Shown: one piece after another, positions 44,463 to 54,079 of the stretch
How positions within the stretch are numbered: the first letter of the stretch is position 1
How the letters are laid out: every line of letters starts with the position of its first letter
NCBI GenBank assembly: GCA_025558075.1
Contig: JAHLKF010000015.1
Location: 62,001-126,000 of the forward strand
DNA length: 64,000 nucleotides
Reading direction: 5' to 3'
Source: Gaertneriomyces semiglobifer
Taxonomy: Eukaryota > Chytridiomycota > Chytridiomycetes > Spizellomycetales > Spizellomycetaceae
Program-made: the position numbers and the translations under genes
Notes under the pieces: model-generated
The model's database searches: none
Told to the model about the DNA's origin: nothing
Seen by the model: only the letters and a program-made list of their open reading frames with translations

Positions 44463-44478
44463 AATTCCATTGATCCAT
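42447..44478 (-). CDS. Kinesin-like motor protein with polyQ N-terminus
   Basis: Seven exons: 44098-44478, 43908-44032, 43652-43853, 43459-43594, 43231-43389, 43090-43173 and 42447-43036 (558 residues). The N-terminal 100 residues are disordered and begin with a run of ten Gln. The motor follows: VRIRPLN (start), a P-loop GQTGSGKTYT, LEIYNERVHDLL, switch I in LNEYSSRSHSIF, switch II in VDLAGSERV, HIPFRDSKLTQLL and TLRYAARARKIRN. A short neck coiled coil (VIAELRHEIQRLRRENDGLR) and one more coil end the protein, with no cargo domain. N-terminal motor placement implies plus-end movement. The subfamily is unclear; a short kinesin-12 or orphan kinesin is possible. All motor residues needed for ATP hydrolysis appear intact. 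Confidence 0.92.
44432..44461 (+). repeat. CTG/CAG trinucleotide microsatellite (polyQ)
   Basis: An uninterrupted run of about nine CTG units on the plus strand reads as CAG on the coding strand and encodes most of the polyglutamine tract at the kinesin N-terminus. Pure CAG coding makes length variation between strains likely. Confidence 0.85.
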
Positions 44479-44979
44479 TTGGCAGTGACGGAGCTGTTAA
44501 ATCTGCCTGGCAGTCATCGCCTCTTCGTTCGTTCGTCCGTGCGTCGTCGTCGTTGTTGTTTAGTTGCGAGTGCCAATTAATCCAAATGCGCGTTGCGGAG
44601 TTTGCGTAAGGCTGTGTGTGTTATCGCTAACACGGCGTGCCTTGCGAAGCCAAACGCAAAACGTCGCAACGACGCAACAGCGAAGCCAAAACCACCGCCG
44701 TGAAGTTCATGAACCATCAACGAAAGCAGCTGCGGACAGCGGTGAAGGAAGTAAGCACGTAGAAAAAGGGGCTTGGGAATTGTCGTCAGTATAACTAGAA
44801 CCTGTTGCAAGACCTGCACGTCGAGTGAAACCCAGACAGCCAACGCATACCCCCTTTTCCACCTACTCCAACAGAAAACTGCCGACAGCTGGACGTACAT
44901 ATACATTGCTTCAGCGCAAGAGTAGGCGCTGTCCTGTGCTGATGCCTGGGAGTCGAACGTCCCTGCCATTCCTGGAACC
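44479..44979. other. 0.5 kb divergent promoter region
   Basis: The region lies between the kinesin and kelch-protein starts. It contains a run of TCGTTCGTTCGTCCGTGCG followed by CGTCGTCGTCG near 44524. ORFs in it are short and unconvincing. Confidence 0.5.
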
Positions 44980-47175
44980 ATGTCGGCCCTTGGACTTTTC
45001 GCCATCATCATCCTCTATCCGCATTCCTCAGTCTTCACTAGGGCACAGTTGAAAGATTCGACGAGTATCCCATACCGATGGGGCCACACCGCAATATCTG
45101 TGCCGGCTCTTTCCGACGCACGAAGCTCAGAAGTCATCGTTATAGGCGGAGTCGATAAGGCTACACCAAATTTGAATACGACCGTCGCCGTTCCTACCCT
45201 CCCAACATTGTCCTACACTCCGGATTCATCGCTTCTTTCTACGCTTTCCACATCAGGAGAGTATCCAGCAACGTTAGGGCACGCATGCACGTATGTTGCA
45301 AAAGACCGGTCCATTATTTGTATAGGCGGATACTCTTCGACAGAAACCGTGTTTGCACCTCGCTCACGACGGGGATTGCATAAATTCGTAGTGGATCGAG
45401 GAGAATGGACGGCACTCGCCATTGGTCAGTTCGTGAACGGCACAGGCGCTCCTGAGAACGACGTTGGGGTGGCAGACGCTGCGATCATCTTCGATGGAAC
45501 ACAACTTGTCGTCCTGGGTGGTCGCCGCAGTTGTTACACATGTCCGCCAGCTGGTACTGGGACTGTTGCGGTACAAGGGACCGCTGATGGAGGCCTGCGA
45601 GTTGTACATGATCCGTTAGATGGACTTTACGGGCATTGCGCTGCGTACCACGCGCCGAGCTCGACAACATACGTACTATTTGGTTCTGACCCTTCCAGTA
45701 TAACGCGAACGCTGACACTGACGGGCGAACTATCACTGACGACGGTGAACGTACGCATATCGGCTGGTGCCGACGACCCAAGACCGCGATTGTATCCGAC
45801 GTGTACATACTCTGAGTCAACGGAAACAATTTACATTTTTGGAGGACTGGCACTGGACAGTCAGGCAATGATGAATGATTTGTGGAGCTTCCATATTCCG
45901 ACACAGAAATACACCCAGATCAATACCTCGGGAAACCAACCCTCTCCCCGAACACATGCATCACTTGCCATTGCGTCGCAAACTCAAATATTGCTACACG
46001 GGGGGCTTAGGGCCGACGGTATTGCAGATCCAAATGTTTTTCTTGCATCCATCAATCCCGAAAGCGCTGGTAGATGGCAGACTCTAGAGGTGGTGAATAA
46101 TGGAACGGTGAACAGAGGCGACGGAGCAGGACTTTCGAATGACCCTGCTGTGAGTAAGTTCCTTACTATCGGTGTTCCTATTATCGTTTGCACCACTCTA
46201 GCCGTTACATTGGCGATTGCGTTTCTCTTATGGAGATTATGGAGGAAAACCAAACAGCGTGACGCAGAGATTGGTTCCAAGCCACGAGACCCGCATATGT
46301 TATATGCGCCAGCAACATCCATGGATCGATTCTCCAATGACTCGAACCGAACAGTTATCACATCGCCGCCTCGGTCATCTGTGGATGCCCCGGGCTCTAG
46401 TGGGTCGAATTCCCCTATCCCTCCTGCGAGACGTTCATCACGACCTCCAGTATGGTTGGATCAGGAGTTATCCTCGGTACCGAATGCGCAACTACCTCCA
46501 GTGCCTTCCTCAACTTTGCCAAACACCAAACAGCCCGATCAACGAGGATTGATATTTCCACCGCTTACCTCTCTGACACCCGCACCCGTGATCACACCAA
46601 AAGAAGCAAAGCGGCGAAAACGATCTTCGGCACTACCTCTCCTACCCCCAAACGTTCAAAGTCACCTTTCATCTCTTGACTTGTCTAAACCCTATCCAGC
46701 AAGACAAGCCCACTTCCCTACGCGCACTGATGAAATCGAGATTCAACCAGACGACCTTTGTACAGTGCGCAAAGTGTTTGCAGACGGATGGGTCAAAGGG
46801 TGTAACGTCTACAAGAGGACGCAGGGAATGTTTCCACTGGGTGTACTCAGGCTAGACGAATGGAATTTTGGTAACGTGCCTACTGTCATCAGCGATGTCG
46901 ATGGCTCAAGCAATTCTCAGGATAGTCAAAGGACGGTAAAATCACCAGCATCAACGACCTTGCTGCATCAGCTGGAAGATCTCGACTACGCGTTGTCGCA
47001 AGGACTCGAAATTGACATTCAGAATTACCTTGTGCAACGAAAACGACTCTTTTACTGGGCTGCCAACGATGGCGCGCTCGCGTCTCCCGGCTCATCACTG
47101 TCGCGGGACGATCATGGTACCAATATGGGCGGGTTGTACAGAAATCTGGAGATGCTCTGGAAGGATGGGACATGA
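44980..47175 (+). CDS. Type I membrane protein: kelch propeller, TM helix, cytosolic SH3
   Basis: Single exon, 731 residues. A hydrophobic N-terminus (LGLFAIIILYPHSSVFTRA) acts as signal peptide. The next ~350 residues are kelch-type repeats with recurring VIVIGG, SIICIGGYSS, LVVLGGRRSC, IYIFGGLALD and ILLHGGLRAD blades, plus several N-x-S/T sites. A single transmembrane helix (about residues 392-414, VPIIVCTTLAVTLAIAFLLW) is followed by a basic stop-transfer and a Pro/Ser-rich cytosolic stretch. An SH3 domain lies near residues 577-627 (ARQAHFPTRTDEIEIQPDD, VFADGWVKGCNVYKR, QGMFPLGVL). A short tail follows. This extracellular sensor plus SH3 adaptor layout suggests a surface receptor linked to actin or signalling, which is inference. 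No catalytic domain is present. Confidence 0.85.
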   Translation: MSALGLFAIIILYPHSSVFTRAQLKDSTSIPYRWGHTAISVPALSDARSSEVIVIGGVDKATPNLNTTVAVPTLPTLSYTPDSSLLSTLSTSGEYPATLGHACTYVAKDRSIICIGGYSSTETVFAPRSRRGLHKFVVDRGEWTALAIGQFVNGTGAPENDVGVADAAIIFDGTQLVVLGGRRSCYTCPPAGTGTVAVQGTADGGLRVVHDPLDGLYGHCAAYHAPSSTTYVLFGSDPSSITRTLTLTGELSLTTVNVRISAGADDPRPRLYPTCTYSESTETIYIFGGLALDSQAMMNDLWSFHIPTQKYTQINTSGNQPSPRTHASLAIASQTQILLHGGLRADGIADPNVFLASINPESAGRWQTLEVVNNGTVNRGDGAGLSNDPAVSKFLTIGVPIIVCTTLAVTLAIAFLLWRLWRKTKQRDAEIGSKPRDPHMLYAPATSMDRFSNDSNRTVITSPPRSSVDAPGSSGSNSPIPPARRSSRPPVWLDQELSSVPNAQLPPVPSSTLPNTKQPDQRGLIFPPLTSLTPAPVITPKEAKRRKRSSALPLLPPNVQSHLSSLDLSKPYPARQAHFPTRTDEIEIQPDDLCTVRKVFADGWVKGCNVYKRTQGMFPLGVLRLDEWNFGNVPTVISDVDGSSNSQDSQRTVKSPASTTLLHQLEDLDYALSQGLEIDIQNYLVQRKRLFYWAANDGALASPGSSLSRDDHGTNMGGLYRNLEMLWKDGT

Positions 47176-47368
47176 AGGCAGTACTGAAGCATTCGTGTAG
47201 AGCTGCAACATGTAGAATATTATAGGAATTACGAAAGTCCCCTATGTATTACTAGTATTTGGCGCTTCAAAAAGGATGCCAGCGCACCCAGCTGATTCGG
47301 TCAGCTAATACAATGATTTTGACGTGTCAAGATCCTTTTATTCATACAAACTCTCACTGCCCAATCCT

Positions 47369-49405
47369 CTAACGTTCAGCTCCTTCTTCAGCCTCCATTT
47401 GCTGGGGTTGTGCACCGCCACTAGGAGCGCTTTGCTTTTTCGATATTCCACTAACGATGTCATCTACTCGCAATAGCAAACATGCACTCTCTACAGCCGT
47501 CTTGATTGTCTGAGCTTTGACTGCAAACGGCTCCCAGACACCGTAAGAATGCATATCAACCACCTTGCCGCTTTCGCCGTCAATACCCCAACTGGCGTTG
47601 GATGCATCTGCATGCTTGGCCTAGCGGAAAAAACTACGATTAAACACGGAAGTCATATCCGAAATCCGTTAACGTTAACTTACTCTCAACTGGGTCAAGG
47701 TTTTAATAGCATTTCCTCCACAGTTTTGCACGAGGGTACGAGGAATAACCTCCAAAGCGGTCGCAACTGCCTTATACGGCCACTGTTGCACTCCAGAGAT
47801 ACTCTTTGCTTTTTCACCGAGTCTGACTGACAACGCCATTTCTGTCGCTCCACCACCGGGGCACAACCGTGGCTCAAACATCACATTCCGTGCGACACAC
47901 ATGGCATCTTGCAAGTTACGGTCAATTTCTTGCAACACATCTTTGCTGGGGCCGCGCAGTAAAATTGTGCATGCTTTGGGATCTTGGCACTTTTCGAGGA
48001 ACGTGAAATATTCGTCCCCAATCTTGCGCACTTCAAAAAGTCCGCACTTCGTGCCAACGTCACTATCCTTTAGGTCTTCAACCCGGTTGACGATGGTAGC
48101 TCCCGTGGCACGTGAAATACGGTGATTGTCGGTCTTCCGGACACGGCGGATCGCGGTAATGTTCGCTTTGACAAAGTAGTGCTGTGCAAGATCTAATATT
48201 CATATGATCAGCGTTTCGGTTGAAAAGAAGACGGTGGAAAGGATTCTTATACACACCGCTGACACCCTTTTCAGTAAACACGATATCCGGCTTCAACCGG
48301 ATGATTTGATCGCACATTTCTTTAATTTGTTCCTCCTCAATCTCCAAAAGACGAGCCCAGTGGGACTCATCTGTCACTTCCACATTTGTTTGTGATTCAC
48401 CCTTTTTGTATTCCAACGGACAATCAAGTAATACGACCCTGGGGTTCTCAATCCGCCTGCGCATTTTGGGATGTGTGACATCCTTGTTGACCATGATACC
48501 GTCCAAGACCCGGCAATCGTCAATTTCTCCACCGGGAATCTGGCAAATGCCCACCGTTAAGTAGGCGGCCATTGTTCGCGGCTGAAGGAAACCATACCTT
48601 TTCCACCCTGGCGTACCGCTTGATATCCACTTCTCGCTTCCCATCCACTTCGACGTTGACCGTCTTGACGGCATCATACGCCAGATTACACATCAAGTCG
48701 CTCCACCTGTTGACCATCTTCGTTCCGAGGGTGCTCTTGATGATTTTGAGCATTTCAGTCTTATCATTGACGTTCACTTCCACAGAGACATCCTTCAAAA
48801 TCTTCAATGCATCCTCCAAAGCGTGCTTGAAAGCGGCAATAATCGTGATGGGGTGGATGTTGCGTTCCAGGAAAGGGAGTGCAGACGCAAGTACTTCCCC
48901 AGCTGCATACGTAGTGAATAAGCACTTGCAGACCAAATTAATGCGGTAACCCTGCAACATAAAGGTCCGTACCAAGAATAATAACACTGGTAGTTCCATC
49001 GCCGACTTCCTCATCCTGAGTTCTACTCAACTCAATCATGCTCTTCGCTGCTGGGTGAGCAACCTCTACTTCTCTCAAAATAGCGTTTCCATCATTTGTC
49101 ATAACGATGCCACCCATAGGATCTAGCAGCATCTTCAACATGGCTCGTGGTCCAAGACACGTCCGAATGATATCTGCTATTGTCTGTGAAGTATGCGCAG
49201 TGTTACAAGGCGAATGGTCGAGTAAAACGCATACACGCTCCACACGTACCTTGGCTGCCTGGATATTGGAGAGCTGGGCCTTGCGACCCTGTTCCCGCTC
49301 CATATTGGCGTCTATTGAAAATGGAGTTGATTAGTCGTCGATTCACATAGTTGTATTTCCAGCAGTTTAGCGATACATACTCATGACCATTACCGGCACC
49401 TGCAT
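47369..49405 (-). CDS. CCT3: Chaperonin TCP-1 complex subunit gamma (CCT3)
   Basis: Seven exons: 49381-49405, 49250-49311, 48973-49183, 48598-48902, 48257-48539, 47684-48192 and 47369-47620 (548 residues, normal for CCT3). The first exon encodes only MQVPVMVM and joins to NANMEREQGRKAQLSN, matching the yeast Cct3 start. CCT3 is one of eight subunits of the cytosolic ring that folds actin and tubulin. Signatures include IRTCLGPRAMLKMLLDPMGG, the ATPase motif GDGTTSVIILAGE, CPGGGATEMALS and the gamma-specific IPGGEIDDCRVLDG. The C-terminus ends in a Gln/Glu-rich tail instead of the common Met/Gly tail. All joins keep phase. Confidence 0.96.
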
Positions 49406-49823
49406 CTTGCCGATTTCGTCTCGCGGGGTGGAAGGTGATAATGAAAGTTGGCTGTTGCGGGCTGCTGGTGTGGCTGCTACTAGCTGTGGAAGGGGGGTAT
49501 GTTCAAGACGTCTTGGTTCCTATTAACGGACGGATGTGATCTGAAGGCCATCGACGTCCGAATATCGCCAATAATTGGCACAATTGTCCAGGCGGTGTTA
49601 CCGTGGCAACAGCAAGTGACTCCATTTTGACTTGGGTCGATTTTTTTGGCGTTTTCCAGCAACGGAAACATTAACAGCTGTGGACAATGAATGCAAGGAC
49701 GGGGTGCAGCAGAAACGACGACAGAGCGATTATCAGAAAGCAGAGCGAGGGCGTACGGAGAGGTTGAGGAGAGGAGATTAGAAGAAGAAAGAACGCGAGA
49801 GAAACGAGTCTAATAGGCATATA
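49406..49823. other. 0.4 kb divergent promoter region
   Basis: The region lies between the CCT3 and Pxr1 starts. Only short ORFs are seen. The last 100 bp before the Pxr1 ATG are purine-rich on the plus strand. Confidence 0.5.
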
Positions 49824-51071
49824 ATGGGGCTCGCAGGCCCTAAGAACAAGCAACGGCTGGGGTTGGATCCCCAGAATAAGGCATGGGTTGGAGGTGAGGA
49901 TAGCCGTCGCTAGCAGCATTGACTCCTAGTAATCAACGTTGCTCATGATGTCGCACTTTTGTCAGACAAGTCAAAGTTCGGGTACAAGATGTTGCAGAAA
50001 ATGGGCTGGTCAGAAGGAACTGGTCTTGGTCTGCACGGACATGGCCAGACGGAACATGTAAAAGTGCGACTAAAGGAAGATACCTTAGGCGTGGGTGCCG
50101 AGAAGCGCTCGGGTGACAACTGGCTCGAAAATAACTCCGGATTTGAAGAGTTACTGAAAAAGCTCAATTCAGAGACGAATAGCAATGAGGGCAACGAGGG
50201 CGTGTCATCGGTAAAAGTAGAGGTGGAGGTCAGGGAAGTACGGGACGTAAGGAAGGTGGGACGGTTGTATCACCGTCAAAAGTTTTTGAGGAATAAGCTT
50301 GTCTCCAACTATGATCAAAAGGATCTGAGTATGATTTTGGGGGCCATTCCGGGGGCAGCCGCGGAGGTATCAGCATCGCCAACCCCTTCCAGCAAGGAAT
50401 CTAGTCCTGAAGCCACACCTACACCGCCATTAGATGATGATGCGGCTGCCAAAGACTTGGTGGGGTCGATGTTGACTACAGCTCCGACCAATGTACACGA
50501 CTATTTCAAAATGAAAATGGCGGCGCTAGGCCTGAGCAAGGAGAGCACGGATGCCACTTCGTCAAATGAGGACAGGGCAGCTCTGGGTCTAGGGGCTGTC
50601 GAGAACTCTGCAACGAACGCCGGCGACATAACTGAACATGCACAATCCACGAACGCACTATCCAGCAGCAAGTCATCTTCAAAGAAGGACAAATCATCAA
50701 AGAAGGACAAACGGAAGTCAGACAAGAAGTCTAGTAAACGATCAGAGTTAACTGATGCCAACAAGGATCTAGGTCAGGACGCAATATCGGATACCTTACC
50801 TGCACCTAAATCGCAAGCAACAGATGAATCTGTGAGCTCCAAAGACAAGAAGCGTAAACGAAAAGAGAAAGAAATTGGAACAGACCCTGTTTCCACATCC
50901 GAAGCTTCCCCAGAACAAGCAAGTTCCAGCGAAAAACCGAAAAAGAAGAAACGCAAAGGGATTGAGTCAAATGAGGGGTCGGACGTTACCAAATCTGAGA
51001 AGGATGGCAAAAAGAGGAAGGATAAGAAGAGTCGCGAATCCAAGAAATCTAAGAAGGCCAAAACCAAGTGA
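49824..51071 (+). CDS. PXR1: G-patch protein Pxr1/PINX1
   Basis: Two exons, 49824-49893 and 49966-51071 (391 residues). The first exon supplies MGLAGPKNKQRLGLDPQNKAW, the conserved Pxr1/PINX1 N-terminus, and joins in phase 1 to DKSKFGYKMLQKMGWSEG. The G-patch follows (GTGLGLHGHGQTEHVKVRLK, then TLGVGAEK), with the typical DNWLENNSGFEELLKKLN block. In yeast Pxr1/Gno1 activates the helicase Prp43 in rRNA processing; human PINX1 also inhibits telomerase. The C-terminal 200 residues are disordered with many Lys-Ser-Lys clusters ending in KKSKKAKTK, as in yeast KKE/D repeats, suitable for nucleolar targeting. An ORF scan alone starts too late, at the Met inside exon 2. Confidence 0.93.
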
Positions 51072-51375
51072 AGGGCACGTACATCGCTGCTTCCCTCAAC
51101 TGAGAGTGAACTGTGCCTGCAATTTTGTATCTTAACTTATTAACATTATTTTTGACGCTGGTTCCAAATCGTTGCGACTCTTGATCTGGGATTTGTATCC
51201 TTTTGGAAGACCTATACATTAATGGACTCTCTGGCATCTGACATCTGAAGGCCTAGGCGTGGAAAAGGTGCCTGAGGTCATATCATGCTAGCCTCATCAG
51301 CATCGCTCCATCTCGCAGTTCCACTCAGCACGCACCGCCTGTCTCGCTCTACGTTCATACGAGATCATTAAGAGA
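51072..51375. other. 0.3 kb convergent spacer
   Basis: The spacer is the 3' region shared by Pxr1 (plus) and Vps55 (minus). I see no gene. Confidence 0.5.
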
Positions 51376-51917
51376 TCAAATATACAGTTCGTCCTCTCTT
51401 TCCACAAAAAAATGCACATAGCCCAGTATTGTTCCGTAAACCATCAGTCCACCAGAGAACGACATTATCATAGCTTGCATTGTAATCTTCCCGGCGTGCG
51501 CTAACATTGCAGGTAGTCCTGGGAGCATGTGGCAATTCAATACAGGTCTTGCGAAATCAACCCGCATGACCAACTTACCGAAGCCTGATACAACGAAGAA
51601 GGACGTTATGAAATATCCGGTCTCGAGAACACCCCTAGTCGAGCACAATTGAGTGCCTTGATATTCGACATGGTAAATACCCATTGCACAACGTCAAGAA
51701 TCACCAACCTGAAATCCGACGAATCGCTCCAAATATCTCTTCCACCGCCTCCCGATGCAATTCTCTTGCATATCATATTAGGTATTGCTGCCAGCACGTA
51801 TGTCAACACGACCAGGAGTGGGAGCCAGTTGCCATACAGGGCGCACGATAGAATGACAAGGAGAATCCCGCTGGCCAATAGGAATGAAAGAAAGATGATG
51901 GTCTTCATGCCCGCCAT
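51376..51917 (-). CDS. VPS55: Vps55/LEPROT family endosomal membrane protein
   Basis: Three exons: 51709-51917, 51579-51634 and 51376-51518 (135 residues, standard length). Four hydrophobic helices are present. The start MAGMKTIIFLSFLLASG resembles the LEPROT start, and ILSCALYGNWLPLLVVLTYVL, AAIPNMIC, SDSSDFRGVLETGYF and a helix ending LGYVHFFV follow the Vps55 pattern (yeast: ILSCALF..YPL, APIPN, SDSSN). Vps55 works with Vps68 in late-endosome to vacuole transport. Intron 1 uses a GTTGGT donor. The gene diverges from SGF29 with only 129 bp between start codons. Confidence 0.92.
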
Positions 51918-52046
51918 GATGAAGTTCTTATAGGTTTATTATCGAGGCGCAGAGGTGTTGTCGGCTAGTGTTCTGATGTGCTGTTTTGGTTGCATGAAAG
52001 ATCGCGTTGTGGTTTTGGCTTTCTGGACCAGCGCACGAACTACGTT

Positions 52047-53438
52047 ATGGCACCGACAGTTGAAGAGTTGCACCACGCTCAAATAGAAAAGTTTGCTGCG
52101 TCTAATGTTGCAGTCGGGTTGAAGCGAAAGCTGGATTCTGAGTTCGATCATCTTCTTGACGTGGCACAGGCGGATTCAAGTTTACTTTCGACTTTGAAAT
52201 CCCGCGATGATGATGAGCAAAAGATCCTGAAGGTCGTCCGCAACTGGGCGCAAGCGCAACTTGAAAGGTTCGCCAGTCAATATGTCATGGTGTTAAACAT
52301 GCATGCTCAATGTTGTGTGGTTGTTTAGGGCGAATGTGCTCAACAAGGAGAGCATACTGCAGGAAGCACAACGCATTTGGGCCGCTGAGGATATGAAAAA
52401 TTTGCTGGAGGAGCATGTTGGTGCTGTACTAGATGGCCGGCTGTTGGAGGGTAAGTGCACTTTGCAAAAAAGTTTCCCTGTCTTTAGCTGACAGTACCCA
52501 TCCCAGCTGAAAATGTGCATGGCGGCCTCGGAACAACGAAAGTCGTCAAAACCGTCGCACCCACAAGCCGCCACGCACACGAACAATCCCAACTAACCGA
52601 GAAAGATTTGCGCTCCCGAAGGGTAAATGAAGAGACACCATCGGTCAGACATGAGTTGCGCTGTGAAGGGACGACGGGAGAACCTGATCCGATAATCAAT
52701 GAAGGTGGTTCTCAAAGCAGTACCAACAAGTATCAATCTAAGGAGCACTCAGAACCGCAATGGGGGCAAGAATTTGCCGTCGGGCAGAAGGTTACGGCGC
52801 TGGTGGAAACTGTGCGTAAGGATGACGAGGACGATATGCCTGTTGAGGTGGAGGTGCTTTACATAGTCCAAGTTTCTGCTTATGACCCCACGACTCAGGT
52901 GAGCTGGCGCGCTAGAGTTCGCGGGAATCATTGTAGGACTCATATGGGTCGATAGACATACTCCTGCATTGACCCCGAGCCCGATTCCGACCAGGACGAG
53001 CCCAGTGTGTGGAGAGTCCACCCTTGGAAGATGCTTGATTGGGAAAAGGCGCGAGAATCACGGCCTTTACGAACTGGAGATGCCGTCTGGGCCTTATTTC
53101 GCGATCAGAATGGGAAAGGCGAGCTTTCGACCGAATTTTTTGAGGCCGTCGTGGTGCGATTGTACAAAGTAAGTAACTGGTCAAGTTATGCTAAGCGTAA
53201 AACTAAGCATGATCCTGATCCGCAATTGTTGCAGAGCAAGGGCAAAGTTTCCGTGAAATACACCGACGGTGACACGGCCATACTTTCAGCAAATGAGATG
53301 TTCCTGCGATCCGAGCTGGAGAATCGGCTCAAGACAGAGCCCCGAATGAAACCTCCACAACGGTCTCGATCCCCATTTTCGACCAGTTCTGAACTGTCTG
53401 AAATTGCTCCGAGCTTTGCAGGGTCGGAATCGCCATGA
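52047..53438 (+). CDS. SGF29: SAGA-associated factor 29 (SGF29), tandem Tudor
   Basis: Five exons: 52047-52267, 52329-52450, 52507-52898, 52956-53168 and 53235-53438 (383 residues). The N-terminal third is helical, and the middle is disordered. The C-terminal region fits the SGF29 tandem Tudor domain, which reads H3K4me2/3 for SAGA. It starts with GQEFAVGQKVTALVETV, continues through VEVLYIVQVSAYDPTTQ, TYSCIDPEPDSDQDEP and VHPWKMLDW, and then the second Tudor with RTGDAVWALFRD, FEAVVVRLYK and KVSVKYTDGDTAILSANEMF. Introns fall between strands and all joins keep phase. The match is at domain level, not residue by residue, so the name is likely but not certain. A Ser-rich tail follows. Confidence 0.78.
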
Positions 53439-54079
53439 TGCTCTGGTACGAAGCGGGAACAGGTGGATGTTTTTTTTGGCCTATGCGTTCGCGCCTTGCG
53501 TTGCCTGCGGGACCGAACCACATTGCATTACCGGGAAACGGTAGTTTCGCTCACGTCTCCAACGGGCTTACCACAGAGGGCTTGTGAACCCTGCGCCATT
53601 AAGAGCGTTCAGAGCAGGAATTTCTTGGTCACTCAAGCACGGGGCTGTCGAACCTCACCAGCTGGTGACTTTTAGTAGGTCTCAGGGGACACGGCCGCGC
53701 TTTCAGGGCGTGCACCTTTCTGGTCACGCGGGTGATATCTGAAAAAAGCCATTGTGCGATTTAGACAGGTGTATCGACCATGTCTTATCTGCCGCTGCGC
53801 TCAATGAATACAAGCGTAGTGCTCAACGTCATTGTTAAAAGGTTTAAAAGGTTCTTATTATATCTAAGTCATCGTTGCAGCAAGGCATACTAGCCATATA
53901 ACACTTTCCAAACCTGTCACAGACATCAAATGCCACATTCCATGCCAATTGCGTTAGATTGACTGAATTCCAACCAGACCTGTCTATAGATGCCTGATTC
54001 GCACGCACCATGGGTAACCGTTAAACAAGGTCTACAAGCGAGGTCACTCCTCCTTCCTAGAAGCGGTCGCTTCCAGCCA
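53439..54079. other. 0.6 kb convergent spacer, no gene recognised
   Basis: The spacer lies between the stops of SGF29 and the acyltransferase. It has short ORFs only. An AT-rich segment near 53830-53880 could hold 3'-end signals. Confidence 0.5.
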
